A program made the translations under genes and the position numbers. The notes below the pieces were generated by a model that ran no database searches, was not told the DNA's origin, and saw nothing but the letters and a program-made list of their open reading frames with translations. Positions 9,196 through 18,271 of a DNA stretch of 64,000 bases are shown one piece after another. This stretch comes from Hoylesella shahii DSM 15611 = JCM 12083 (GTDB taxonomy: Bacteria; Bacteroidota; Bacteroidia; Bacteroidales; Bacteroidaceae). The number at the start of each line of letters is the position of its first letter. The first letter of the stretch is position 1. The stretch lies in the NCBI RefSeq assembly GCF_000613445.1, contig NZ_BAIZ01000005.1, positions 44,212 through 108,211 of the forward strand. The letters are read 5' to 3'.

Positions 9196-9230
9196 ATATG
9201 GGCGGAACATTTCTTGTGTTCCGCCCATAT
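9196..9230 (-). terminator. Hairpin between ribH and the exonuclease gene
   Basis: Arms ATATGGGCGGAACA and the exact complement, 14 bases each, flank a 7-base loop 40 bases after the ribH stop. It most likely ends the TPR-ribH transcript on the minus strand; on that strand a T-rich stretch follows. Confidence 0.72.
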
Positions 9231-9269
9231 ATAGATGTTGATTATTCGTTTTAAGTTTGTAGGCTAGGT

Positions 9270-9746
9270 TTAAAATTTAGCCATTTTGATGGCCACAATG
9301 GCGCATTCGTCGCCTTTGTTGCCATATTTACCGCCACATCTGTCAAGAGCCTGCTGCTGGTCGTTAGTGGTTAGCAAACCATACACCACGGGTATTTCGC
9401 TTGTGGCGTTAAGTTTGGCAATGCCATAGGTAACGCCTTGGCAGATATAATCGAAGTGTGGGGTTTCTCCACGGATAACGCAACCCAAGATTATAACAGC
9501 ATCATATCCGCCGTTAAGCACCATTTGGTGTGCGCCATACACCAGTTCGAAGCTTCCTGGAACTGTTTTCACGTGGATGTTTTCGGGCAATGCACCATGT
9601 TTTTCCAGTGTTTGTACAGCTCCGTTAAGCAAAGCACCAGTTACTTCGGTGTTCCATTCAGACACAACGATGCCAATACACATGTTGCTAGCATCGGGAA
9701 TTTTCGTAAAATCGTATTCCGAAAGGTTGTGTAATGCGGTAGCCAT
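9270..9746 (-). CDS. ribH: 6,7-dimethyl-8-ribityllumazine synthase
   Basis: Penultimate step of riboflavin synthesis, condensing the ribityl pyrimidinedione with dihydroxybutanone phosphate. The 158-residue product contains [46 protein letters not shown] and [20 protein letters not shown], all family signatures including the catalytic His of GETPHFD. Its ATG overlaps the stop of the upstream TPR gene by one base (TAATG), showing translational coupling. Other riboflavin genes are not in the window. Confidence 0.96.
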   Translation of the reverse strand: MATALHNLSEYDFTKIPDASNMCIGIVVSEWNTEVTGALLNGAVQTLEKHGALPENIHVKTVPGSFELVYGAHQMVLNGGYDAVIILGCVIRGETPHFDYICQGVTYGIAKLNATSEIPVVYGLLTTNDQQQALDRCGGKYGNKGDECAIVAIKMAKF

Positions 9747-10450
9747 TATTTTGTTGAAGCGCGTTCGATGTATTTGTCTATCTCTGATGTCTGTACGAGC
9801 ATCGAGTTAACATACTTCTTTTTGATGTCTTGGTAAAGAGTCAAAGCTTCGTCTTTCTTGCCTTGTGACTCCAAAATTTCGCCAGCTTGGATAAGGAACA
9901 GAGGCGAAAGACTGCTATTTGCGCCATCGGCATCTTTGCTATCAGCCATCTTAGCGGCCTTTTTCAGGTTGTCAACGGCCTTGTCCAGTTGGTTCAAGTT
10001 TGCGTAAGCGTTACCTAAAGCTGCTACAGCAGCAGGACTAACCATTACATCTGAAGCAGGCGAGTAGCTGTCTAAGAATTTGCTAGCTGCTTCCCATTTG
10101 CCCAAATTTGCATTGCAAAGTCCAGCGTAAAGCTTGGCTAGGTTTCCAGCATCGGTGCTGCTGTAGTCGTCGGCAATGCGTGCAAAGCCCACATATCCGG
10201 CTCCGTCGCCGTTCAGGGCCTTGTCGAATTGCTCAGAGTTGAAGTATTCTTGACCTTTAGCTAGAGCCGTACTGGCTTTTTCTTCGCGTGGACCAGCCAC
10301 GAACGACTTGTAAAGGAAGAAGCCGGCAATGATGATTACCACTGCTGCAATGGCGCCTAGAATCACTTTTTTGTTCTTCGAGAAGAAAGCTTCTGAGCTT
10401 TGCGATGCGTCGAATGTTTCGGCAACGCCTTGTTTAATTTTGTCTGCCAT
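9746..10450 (-). CDS. Single-pass membrane protein with TPR repeats
   Basis: 234 residues: a short cytoplasmic N-terminus, a transmembrane helix at about 30-50 ([23 protein letters not shown]), then a periplasmic helical domain of TPR-like repeats ([45 protein letters not shown]). The layout resembles YfgM/BamD-like tetratricopeptide proteins that work with envelope protein folding, but the exact partner is unknown. It is first in a two-gene unit with ribH. TAATTTTG on the minus strand at 10494-10487 could be its -7 box. Confidence 0.82.
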   Translation of the reverse strand: MADKIKQGVAETFDASQSSEAFFSKNKKVILGAIAAVVIIIAGFFLYKSFVAGPREEKASTALAKGQEYFNSEQFDKALNGDGAGYVGFARIADDYSSTDAGNLAKLYAGLCNANLGKWEAASKFLDSYSPASDVMVSPAAVAALGNAYANLNQLDKAVDNLKKAAKMADSKDADGANSSLSPLFLIQAGEILESQGKKDEALTLYQDIKKKYVNSMLVQTSEIDKYIERASTK

Positions 10451-10790
10451 TATATTTAAACGTTGTTATTGTTCTAAGAAGTTTGGCAAAATTACTTATT
10501 TTCTCTCATATAGTGAAACATATCCGCTACTTTTTTCGTTTTTCATACCCAAATGGCGTATCTTTGCATGATAGATAAGGCTAGTTGTTTAATTTGCCTA
10601 TGATGAATTATTAGATTTTCTATACTGTGCTTTTTCTTGTTTATTACACAAACAAGGGGGCTTTGGGGATTGTGATGGTGTTTCTGAGTGAATGGCTACG
10701 CCAAGCTTTTGTTAGGCCTTGAGGCATGGTTTCGAGCATCGCGGGTGAGCCAATACGCTTTTCTGTGTGCTAAAATGATTGTTTCGGATT
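10451..10790. other. Divergent intergenic region upstream of recF
   Basis: 340 bases between the TPR gene (minus) and recF (plus). A consensus TATCTTTG lies at 10559-10566 on the plus strand, 225 bases before the recF start, and TAATTTTG on the minus strand at 10487-10494. The stretch between the plus-strand box and recF has no convincing ORF and no hairpin with a T run. It may be a long leader or hold a small RNA. Confidence 0.5.
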
Positions 10791-11906
10791 ATGATTTTGA
10801 ATAGCATTTCGGTTATCAATTATAAGAATTTGAGGGCTGTAAATTTACAGCTATCGCCCAAAACAAATTGTTTTATTGGGCATAACGGGTCGGGAAAAAC
10901 CAATTTTCTCGATGCACTTTATTATCTTTCATTTTGTCGAAGTGCACACAATCCCATTGATTCGCAGCTTATCACACACGACCAGGATTTCTTTGTAGTG
11001 GAAGGCGACTATATCAACGAGACGGGCGACAACGAAAATGTGTATTGTGGCATGAAACGGGGTGCCAAAAAGCAATTTAAACGTAATAAAAAGGCTTATC
11101 AAAGACTTTCGCAACACATTGGCTTGATACCTTTAGTGTTTGTTTCGCCAGCCGATGCCACGCTTATTGATGGGGGGAGTGAAGAGCGACGACGTTTAAT
11201 GGACATGGTAATTGCTCAATACGACTCCTCTTATATAGATGCGCTTACTCGTTGCAACAAAGCTTTGCAGCAGCGTAATGCCTTGTTAAGAATGGAAAAC
11301 GAACCCGATTTGGCTTTGCTCGAACTCTGGGAAGAAGAAATGGCTACGCAGGGAGAAGCGCTTTTTGCCAAGCGTGCAGCTTTCGTTGAGGAGTTCATTC
11401 CGGTGTTTCAAAGCATTCACCAACGTATATCGGGCGGCTCTGAAAAGGTTTCTTTGCGCTATGTTTCGCATTGCCAGCGTGGTTCTTTGCTTGATGTTAT
11501 ACGCAAGGATAGGCACAAAGACCGTGCTGTGGGCTATTCCTTGCATGGCGTTCATCGCGATGATTTGGAAATGCTTATTGACGGTTATCTGCTCAAACGT
11601 GAGGGTAGTCAGGGACAGAGCAAAACTTATGTCTTGGCAATGAAGTTGGCTCAGTTTGATTTTCTTAAACGAACGGCCTCTAAAACCACGCCACTGCTTT
11701 TGTTGGATGATATCTTTGATAAGTTGGATAGCCAGCGAGTAGAACGTATTGTGCAACTGGTTTCGGGCGATAGCTATGGACAGATTTTCATTACCGATAC
11801 CAATCGCGAGCATCTCGACCGTATATTGCAGGCTGGTGCAGCGGATTATAAACTCTTTTATGTTGAAAACGGTGAGATAACCGAGAAAGGAGGCGACAAT
11901 GTTTAG
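10791..11906 (+). CDS. recF: DNA replication and repair protein RecF
   Basis: SMC-like ATPase that loads RecA with RecO and RecR at gaps in DNA. The ATG at 10791 gives MILNSISVINYKNLR; the TTG four codons earlier is less likely. Walker A is GHNGSGKTNFLDALYYLSF, the ABC signature is EGSQGQSKTYVLAMK, and Walker B is PLLLLDDIFDKLD. The 371 residues match the family. It overlaps the DUF721 gene by eight bases, so the two are translated together. recR and recN are elsewhere in the window. Confidence 0.96.
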   Translation: MILNSISVINYKNLRAVNLQLSPKTNCFIGHNGSGKTNFLDALYYLSFCRSAHNPIDSQLITHDQDFFVVEGDYINETGDNENVYCGMKRGAKKQFKRNKKAYQRLSQHIGLIPLVFVSPADATLIDGGSEERRRLMDMVIAQYDSSYIDALTRCNKALQQRNALLRMENEPDLALLELWEEEMATQGEALFAKRAAFVEEFIPVFQSIHQRISGGSEKVSLRYVSHCQRGSLLDVIRKDRHKDRAVGYSLHGVHRDDLEMLIDGYLLKREGSQGQSKTYVLAMKLAQFDFLKRTASKTTPLLLLDDIFDKLDSQRVERIVQLVSGDSYGQIFITDTNREHLDRILQAGAADYKLFYVENGEITEKGGDNV

Positions 11907-12189
11907 ACGCGATGTGAAGCCTTTGGGCGAAATTTTGCTAAAGCTTTTGCGCGATGAGGGATTGGAAACGCCATTGCAGCAAAAGCGTTTGATTGATGCT
12001 TGGGAAACGGTTGCAGGGCCAATGGTGGCTAGTTACACCACAGAGCGGTTTATTAAAAATCAGACTTTGTTTGTAAAAATCACCAATCCCGCCTTGCGTC
12101 ACGACCTTTCAATGATGCGCACGCAACTGATGAGACGCCTCAACGAGCAGGTGGGAGCGTTGATTATTACCGATATTAAGGTGTATTAA
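11899..12189 (+). CDS. DUF721 protein (DciA-like replicative helicase loader family)
   Basis: 96-residue DUF721 protein. The family includes DciA, the ancestral loader of the DnaB replicative helicase in bacteria without DnaC or DnaI. LLKLLRDEGLETPLQQKRLIDAWETVAGPMVASYTTERFIKNQTLFVKITNPALRHDLSM shows the typical KH-like core with the conserved W. It overlaps recF by eight bases, and this recF-DUF721 pairing recurs across bacteria. The helicase-loading role in this organism is inferred from the family. Confidence 0.87.
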   Translation: MFRRDVKPLGEILLKLLRDEGLETPLQQKRLIDAWETVAGPMVASYTTERFIKNQTLFVKITNPALRHDLSMMRTQLMRRLNEQVGALIITDIKVY

Positions 12190-12522
12190 ATGAGCGCTGA
12201 TGGGGTTTTGAATATATTCTCCTAAACATTTTGTTAAACGTAGTAATAATACTTTACAAGACGTATGTTTTTGGGCAACTCCTTTTAGCGAATAAATGTG
12301 CCCAAAACTATGTTTTTCCTCCCAATTTCTAGCTTTTAGAATTTATTTCTACCGCGATTTTGGAAACAATATGGGTGTTTTGCACCATTTTGCCTTTCTA
12401 TTTTTGAATTTTCTCACGATTTTTCTCTGCCCAAATGAGTGCTTTTAGTAGGTAAAAAGTCGCTTTATTTGATTGTTTTCGCGTATTTCACTTGCTTTTT
12501 TTTATTCTTTGTACGTATTTAA

Positions 12523-12676
12523 GTAGCTCCAAATTTTGCGTTTTGCACCATTTAGTATTGCATTTAGCAGCATATTACCTTGCGTTTAGCATGAGTTAGC
12601 ACTGCGTTTAGCATGAGTTAGCACTGCGTTTAGTAGGAGTTAGCACAGCGTTTTGGTGCATTTTGCACAAGATTTT
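12523..12676. repeat. Family A 22-bp tandem repeat array, copy 1 (7 units)
   Basis: Seven contiguous units with an exact 22-base period at 12523, 12545, 12567, 12589, 12611, 12633 and 12655. Units 4 and 5 are identical; all but the last end in a variant of TGCGTTTA, and the middle commonly reads GTTAGCAC. Outer units are more diverged. No spacers separate units. The complement of the same pattern recurs at 41112-41243. Confidence 0.88.
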
Positions 12677-13171
12677 GCTTTAAAAAGCCTATTTTGTAGT
12701 GAAAAATACGGTTTTTGTAATGAAAACATATTTTGCTAGCCATCACTATATAGATGGTTTTATTTCAAGTCAAACCTCCGCGAAAATCGAAAATTTTCGC
12801 GCGAGAGGGCAATTGGTGATTTTAAACGGCTCTTTTTGTGTTAAATTATTGGCTGAATATTTTACAAAACAATACTGTGCTTACCGGTTGAATTTGAATA
12901 CAGCACACAGAAACCAATAAACGCTCAACATAAAGCATCGCGATAAACATTTATCACCGATTGGGATGAAACTTTTCTTCGCAGTATGGCTTGCAGATAG
13001 AGGTGTAGTTCATCAACTCGTGTTTTTGATAACTATAACAAGTTTGCTCAATTGGCAAAGTTTCATGTTATAGATTTGCATACACGATAGATGGTGTTTA
13101 CAGCGTTAAAATAAAAGTGATTTTGCGTTTCACATGTAAGGCCGTGCAAAATGTAGCAAAAAGGGGGTAAT

Positions 13172-13333
13172 AAACTTCTGGAAGGCGCGAGTTTTTGCGG
13201 AAATGGAATGAGAGAAATTGGCGAAATGTGATGGTACATTTCTGAAAGGGGCGTGTTTTTCGGGGAATGAGGTGAGAGAAATTGGCGAAATGTGATAGTA
13301 CATTTCTGAAAGGGGCGTGTTTTTCGGGAGAGA
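13172..13333. repeat. 64-bp imperfect direct repeat, about 2.6 copies
   Basis: Full copies start at 13210 and 13274 and differ at very few positions; both carry GCGAAATGTGAT, CATTTCTGAAAGGGGCGTG and TTTTTCGGG. A partial, more diverged copy precedes them from about 13172. The minus-strand frame across it is only a repeat translation. Confidence 0.85.
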
Positions 13334-13442
13334 ATTAGACTAGAAGCCGCCAAAGGCCTAGAAAAAGAAAATAGTTGGTTCGAAAAATGTGCGTATTATA
13401 GCGACGCATTCCCACGCTTGTGTGCGCTATATATAATAAGGA

Positions 13443-13483
13443 GTGGGGCAGGGTGGTGCTTATCTGTCACCCTCCTGCCCCAC
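13443..13483 (-). terminator. Terminator hairpin after the cyclo-ligase gene
   Basis: GTGGGGCAG with GGTG pairs with CACC and CTGCCCCAC across a 12-base loop, directly downstream of the minus-strand gene. GC-rich stem of about 13 pairs with a small bulge. Confidence 0.72.
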
Positions 13484-13487
13484 ATTG

Positions 13488-14021
13488 TTATATCACTTCA
13501 TTCATTTGGATGTCGTTTTCATCAGTAGGTACTAGCTCCACCTTTTGGAAATCAAAGCAAACACCTATTTTATAAGCTTGTGGCACCTGTGCCAAAAAAC
13601 GGTCGTAATAACCTTTGCCACGCCCCAAGCGATTACCCTGGGGGTCGAAACTCATGCCAGGCACAAGCACCGTTTCTATCTCTTGATAGTCGGTGAAAGG
13701 CGTTCCGGTGGGTTCAAGAATGTTCATGGCCCCCAATTTTAAGTCTTGCGGACCTTGATAAAGGCGTATTTCGAGATTTTCCTCGTCGATAACCACTGGC
13801 AAGAGCACCCGTTTGCCCATTTGCACCAATTGGTCAACGGCCTCGTGGGTGTACACTTCATCAGGTAAAGAGTGGTAGAACATCACCGTATTAGCTTGCA
13901 CCACTCGCGGATGCACCAACAAACGTTGCACCACTTCTAGCGACAGCTGTTGCAATTGCAGAGAGCTCAATTGTTTTTTACGCCCCCTAATTTCGTGTCT
14001 TAGCTCCTTTTTGTCCATCAT
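13488..14021 (-). CDS. 5-formyltetrahydrofolate cyclo-ligase
   Basis: Converts 5-formyl-THF to 5,10-methenyl-THF using ATP. The 177-residue protein begins MMDKKELRHEIRGRKKQL and carries VMFYHSLPDEVYTHEAV, TVLVPGMSFDPQGNRLGRGKGYYDRFL (the family signature with the Gly-rich nucleotide loop) and KIGVCFDFQ. It overlaps the 3' end of the S41 protease gene by about 35 bases. Together with folD at 20.2 kb this covers part of one-carbon interconversion. Confidence 0.93.
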   Translation of the reverse strand: MMDKKELRHEIRGRKKQLSSLQLQQLSLEVVQRLLVHPRVVQANTVMFYHSLPDEVYTHEAVDQLVQMGKRVLLPVVIDEENLEIRLYQGPQDLKLGAMNILEPTGTPFTDYQEIETVLVPGMSFDPQGNRLGRGKGYYDRFLAQVPQAYKIGVCFDFQKVELVPTDENDIQMNEVI

Positions 14022-15680
14022 TTGGTTTTTGTTTGGTTTCGCTTTTAGCTTTATCTGCTTGTGTGAGCTTTGGGAACGACGCCTCTTCTTTAAACACTTT
14101 CATTGCAGCAGCGATAACGGGGTCGTCTTCGTTCAGGTATTCGGTCCACACTTCATCGTCGAGTATGCTGTAAATAATGCGGCTATTGATGTAGCGCATC
14201 AGCAGTTTATGCGACTTGCGTATCATCAAGTTGCGTCTTTGCAGTCCATGTTTGTCGGCGTATGCAGCAAATTGCTCCACCAGATTTTGTTTATCCAAAT
14301 AAGCAGTGATTTCTTTAAGCGTTTTAAATTTAGAGAGCTTTTGGCGGTTGTTATCGGTATAGGTGTAAGCAAACTGCAAAATCAGTCCGCTCATAACTGC
14401 CTGTTTGAAGTAAGAGGTAACGCCCAGTGTGTCTTCGGCCACAAAAATATCGGGAGTAATACCACCACCACCATACACAACACGGCCAATACCCGTGTGA
14501 TAAGCCGGTCCGGTGTGCTTAATACTATCCTGTGAGAAAAATTCTCCATGTTGATAGCGACTGTAAATGTCTTGTTCGTAGTTGGCACCGTCGCCAGCCG
14601 TGTAGGGTTTTTGTATGCATCGTCCCGATGGAGTGTAGTAGCGGGCGATGGTTAGACGTATCAAACTGCCGTCGGTGAAGCCCAATTGCTGTTGCACTAG
14701 TCCCTTACCAAACGAGCGTCTGCCGATAATAACAGCGCGGTCGTTGTCTTGCATGGCGCCAGCAAATATCTCGGAAGCCGATGCCGAGCCCTCATTGATG
14801 AGCACAACCAATGGGAAACGCTGATAACTCCCCTTACCGTCGCTCAGGTATTCTTGTCTTTGCGATTTTCTTCCTTGGGTGTACACCATGAGTTTGTTTT
14901 TAGGTAAAAACTCGTTGGCCATCTGAACGGCCGACTGCAAGTAGCCACCAGTATTGTCGCGCAGGTCGATAATGAGCTGTTTGCATCCCTCGGTAGAGAG
15001 TTTAGCAAGAGCAATGAGCAAGTCGGGATAAGTTCTTTCTCCAAAGTTTTTGATACGAATATACCCTGTTTTCTCGTCAATCATGTAACTAGCCGTGATA
15101 CTTTTTTGAGGGATGTCGCCACGAGTGACCGTAAATTCCAGTGGTTTTTTATGGCCAAACCTCACCACGCCAATGCGCACTTTGGTGTCTTTCGGCCCTT
15201 TTAGTCGGCGCATAGCCTCATCGTTGGTAACAATTTTCCCCACAAAAGGCTTTCCGTCAATGCTCACCACCTTATCACCAGCGAGCAAACCAGCCTTTTC
15301 GGCGGGTGCGTTTTTCACCACGTTTTGCACGTGCAGCGTGTCTTGACGGATGTTAAATTCAATACCCACGCCCGAGAACGACCCCTTAAGGTCGTCGTTG
15401 GCAGCTTGCATCTCCTTTGCACTGATGTAAACCGAGTGCGGGTCGAGGTCGGAAAGAATTTGTGGAATAGCTTTATCCACCAGCGAGTCGATGTTAACGT
15501 TATCCACATACTGGTCGTCGATGATGTGCAGCAAGTTGTTAAGTCTGTTACTGCCCGAATTGATGATGTTGAGTCTATTGCCCGAGAAGTGGTTGGCATA
15601 GAAAGTGCCAATCACAATGCCGAATGCAACGCATACAGCCATGAGCACGGCATATAACGGTTACGTTTATTAGGATTCAT
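13987..15680 (-). CDS. S41-family C-terminal processing protease (CtpA-like, frameshift near start)
   Basis: Periplasmic serine protease of the tail-specific family. After an N-terminal anchor (AVLMAVCVAFGIVIGTFYA) come a PDZ domain (FSGVGIEFNIRQDTLHVQNVV, KAGLLAGDKVVSIDGKPF) and the S41 catalytic domain with NEGSASASEIFAGA (Ser) and GRRSFGKGLVQQQ (Lys). The open frame begins internally; an ATG at 15680, coupled to the stop of the deaminase gene by ATGA, gives MNPNKRNRY and joins the rest if one T is restored near 15652. About 560 residues. The long C-terminal extension is usual in Bacteroidetes. Confidence 0.92.
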
Positions 15681-16111
15681 TCTGTATCAGGGTTGAGGAA
15701 AATCACTTCGATATTGGCTCTGCGAAGAAGGTCGAGCCCCTCTTCAAGGCGGTATTTCTCGCCATACACCACACGTTTAATACCAGCTTGAATAATGAGT
15801 TTGGCGCATTCTATGCAAGGTGCTGCCGTTACGTATAGCGTAGAGCCATCGCTATTGTTGTTGCTTCGTGCCAGTTTGGTTATGGCATTGGCTTCGGCGT
15901 GCAGCACGTATGGCTTGGTAACATTATTGCTATCCTCGCATACGTTTTCAAATCCGCTAGGTGTTCCATTATATCCGTCGCTGATAATCATTTTGTTTTT
16001 CACCACTAATGCGCCCACCTTACGGCGTTCGCAGTAGCTGTTTTCAGCCCAGATGCTCGCCATACGCAGGTAGCGCAGGTCGAGAACGGTTTGTTTATTG
16101 TCGTTACACAT
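15677..16111 (-). CDS. dCMP deaminase family protein (ComEB-like)
   Basis: Zinc-dependent deoxycytidylate deaminase, supplying dUMP for thymidylate synthesis. The 144 residues contain YVLHAEANAI (HAE, zinc ligand and proton shuttle) and TAAPCIECAKLI (PCxxC, the two zinc cysteines), plus VGALVVKNKMIISDGYNGTP. Its stop codon overlaps the inferred start of the S41 protease in ATGA. dCMP rather than cytidine specificity is inferred from family similarity. Confidence 0.93.
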   Translation of the reverse strand: MCNDNKQTVLDLRYLRMASIWAENSYCERRKVGALVVKNKMIISDGYNGTPSGFENVCEDSNNVTKPYVLHAEANAITKLARSNNNSDGSTLYVTAAPCIECAKLIIQAGIKRVVYGEKYRLEEGLDLLRRANIEVIFLNPDTE

Positions 16112-16183
16112 ATTAAGAATATGGGTGGTTGGTGTATTGTAGTTATGGCCTTTAATCGGCGTGGCGATGCTTGGAGGGTGGGT

Positions 16184-18271
16184 TTAGTTGTTTGTGGTGA
16201 TGCCGTCGCGTTGCAAAAGGGCCTCAATGGTGGGTTCGCTTCCTCGGAAACGTTTGTATAATGCCATAGGATGTTCGGTGCCACCACGTGAAAGAATATT
16301 GTCGCGGAAGCTTTGTGCCGTGGCTTGGTCGAATATTCCGTTTTTCTTAAACATGCTAAATGCATCTGCATCCAGTACTTCGGCCCACTTATAACTGTAG
16401 TATCCAGCAGCATATCCGCCCGCCATGATGTGCGAGAACTGCGTAGTCATGCATGTTTCGGATAGTTGCTTGGTGATGATGGCTTCTTTCCACGCCTCTT
16501 TTTCAAAGGGAATGATGTCTGCCGTGAAGGCCTCCTTCTGTGTGTAATAGGCCATATCCAGTAAGCCCAGACTCACTTGTCTTAGACATCCCGAAGCCGC
16601 CATGTAGTTGCGACTCTTTACAATGCGCGCGATAAGATCGTCGGGGATGGGTTCACCTGTTTTATAATGAATGGCAAATGTGCGTAAAAAATCTTTTTCG
16701 ATGGCGAAATTCTCCATAAACTGCGATGGCAGTTCCACGAAATCCCACCATACATTGGTGCCGCTTAAGCTGCTAAACCTGCTGTTGGCAAACATGCCAT
16801 GCAGCGAATGACCAAACTCGTGCAAGAAAGTTTCCACCTCGCCCAGGGTTAGGAGGGCAGGTTTTTCGGCCGTGGGTTTGGTAAAGTTCATTACCACGCT
16901 AACGTGTGGCCTAACATTCTCGCCCTTGCGGTCGATCCATTGACCTTGGAATTCGGTCATCCAAGCACCGCCTTGTTTGCCCTTGCGTGGGAAGAAATCG
17001 GCATAGAACACGGCAAGATAGCTGCCATCGCGGTCGAATACCTCGTAAGCCTTAACGTCGGGATGATAAACTGGGATGTTGTTATTGGGTTTAAAGGATA
17101 TGCCATAGAGGCGATTGGCCAAACCAAACACGCCGTCTATCACCTTCGACAGTTCGAAATAAGGGCGGAGCATTTCGCTATCGAGGTTGTATTTTTGCAT
17201 TTGCAGTTTGTGCGAATAGTAAGCCGTGTCCCAGGGTTGCATCTCAAAATCATCGCCTTCCATGTTTTTGGCCATTCGTTCCAGCTCGTGATGTTCGTTG
17301 ATGGCTGTGGGTTTGTAGGCTTTAATCAAGTCGTTAAGTAGACGATAAACATTCTCGATGTTGGTGGCCATTCGATGTTTGAGCACATAATCGGCATAAG
17401 TGTCGTAGCCCAAGAGTTGAGCAAGTTCTCTTCTAAGGTTCACCAGACGCTTGCAAATCTCCAAGTTGTTATTGTCGTTTTGGTGCGTGCATTCGGTGTT
17501 TCGCGCCATATACAATTGTTTGCGTAGGTGGCGTTGCGACGAATAGGTCATGAAAGGCGAGTAACTAGGGAAGTCGAGAGTAAACACCCAGCCCTCTTTC
17601 TCCTGTTCTTTAGCGGCCATAGCAGCCGCTTCGCGGGCCGTTTCAGGTAGTCCGTCAAGCTCGTTTTCGTTGGTGATGTGCAGCGTAAAAGCCTTATTTT
17701 CTTTTAAAAGGTTTTGCGAAAACTGTAAAGACAACACACCAGCCTCTTCGGTAAGTTTGCGTAGACGCTCTTTCCCTTCGTCGTCTAGAAGAGCACCGCT
17801 GCGCACAAAACCATCATAACAATTATCTAAGAGCATTTGTTCTTCGGCGTCTAGTTCGCGATGGTTTTCGTAAACATACTTAATGCGTTCGAAAAGCTTT
17901 TTGTTCAGGCGCACATCATTGGCATGCTGGGTAAGAATGGGGCTCATTTTCTGTGCCAGTTCATCCAGGTCGTCGTTAGTTTCGGCACTAAGCATGCACG
18001 AGAAAACGTTCGACACGCGGTTAAGCAGGTCGTAATAATGGTCTCCGTTTTCGTTGTCGGCCCTGATAATGGTGTTTTCGAACGTAGGCGTATCGGGGTC
18101 GTTCACAAGTTTCTCAATTTCTTCTTTGTCTCTTCTAATACCTTCAAGGAACGCCTCTTCGTAGTGTTCTGTTTTGATGAGGTGGAAGGGTACGGTCTCG
18201 TGTGGTGTCGTATATTCCCCGAAAAAGGGGTTGTTTTGATATTTGCTTTCTTCTTTCAAATTTTCATTCAT
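16184..18271 (-). CDS. M3-family zinc metallopeptidase (Dcp/oligopeptidase A-like)
   Basis: Zinc peptidase of the thimet oligopeptidase family, cutting short peptides or dipeptides from C-termini. I place the start at 18271 (MNENLKEESKYQNNPFF), since the open upstream 54 codons are Arg/Lys/Gln-rich and unlike the family. The 695-residue product has ETFLHEFGHSLHGMFANS (HExGH zinc site), GTNVWWDFVELPSQFMENF (third ligand region) and HIMAGGYAAGYYSYKWAEVLDADAF near the end, typical of Dcp-type enzymes. A minus-strand TATTTTTG at 18437-18444 may be the -7 box. No signal peptide, so probably cytoplasmic. Confidence 0.94.
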   Translation of the reverse strand: MNENLKEESKYQNNPFFGEYTTPHETVPFHLIKTEHYEEAFLEGIRRDKEEIEKLVNDPDTPTFENTIIRADNENGDHYYDLLNRVSNVFSCMLSAETNDDLDELAQKMSPILTQHANDVRLNKKLFERIKYVYENHRELDAEEQMLLDNCYDGFVRSGALLDDEGKERLRKLTEEAGVLSLQFSQNLLKENKAFTLHITNENELDGLPETAREAAAMAAKEQEKEGWVFTLDFPSYSPFMTYSSQRHLRKQLYMARNTECTHQNDNNNLEICKRLVNLRRELAQLLGYDTYADYVLKHRMATNIENVYRLLNDLIKAYKPTAINEHHELERMAKNMEGDDFEMQPWDTAYYSHKLQMQKYNLDSEMLRPYFELSKVIDGVFGLANRLYGISFKPNNNIPVYHPDVKAYEVFDRDGSYLAVFYADFFPRKGKQGGAWMTEFQGQWIDRKGENVRPHVSVVMNFTKPTAEKPALLTLGEVETFLHEFGHSLHGMFANSRFSSLSGTNVWWDFVELPSQFMENFAIEKDFLRTFAIHYKTGEPIPDDLIARIVKSRNYMAASGCLRQVSLGLLDMAYYTQKEAFTADIIPFEKEAWKEAIITKQLSETCMTTQFSHIMAGGYAAGYYSYKWAEVLDADAFSMFKKNGIFDQATAQSFRDNILSRGGTEHPMALYKRFRGSEPTIEALLQRDGITTNN

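Larger units (their letters stand above)
12190..13487. other. Convergent, repeat-rich intergenic region
   Basis: About 1.3 kb of AT-rich DNA between the DUF721 gene and the cyclo-ligase gene, whose 3' ends face each other. It holds the family A 22-bp array (12523-12676), a 64-bp imperfect direct repeat (13172-13333) and a terminator hairpin (13443-13483). Open frames inside it are repeat translations or random and show no family features. Confidence 0.75.

Noticed and set aside
11286..11813. 175-codon frame antisense to recF
   Set aside because: Shadow of a strongly supported gene on the other strand; no family features. The same holds for long antisense frames inside the M3 peptidase, ffh, metY and valS genes.
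12523..12676. 22-bp arrays as CRISPR
   Set aside because: Units abut with no spacers, the period equals the unit, and no cas gene is in the window. The same holds for the arrays at 28.5, 41.1 and 53.4 kb.
13063..13353. 96-codon minus-strand frame
   Set aside because: Translation of the 64-bp direct repeat; repeated peptide blocks mirror the DNA repeats.
12190..13487. Replication origin near recF
   Set aside because: No cluster of DnaA boxes (TTATCCACA-like) seen, dnaA is absent and dnaN is 30 kb away; the repeats do not resemble DnaA boxes.
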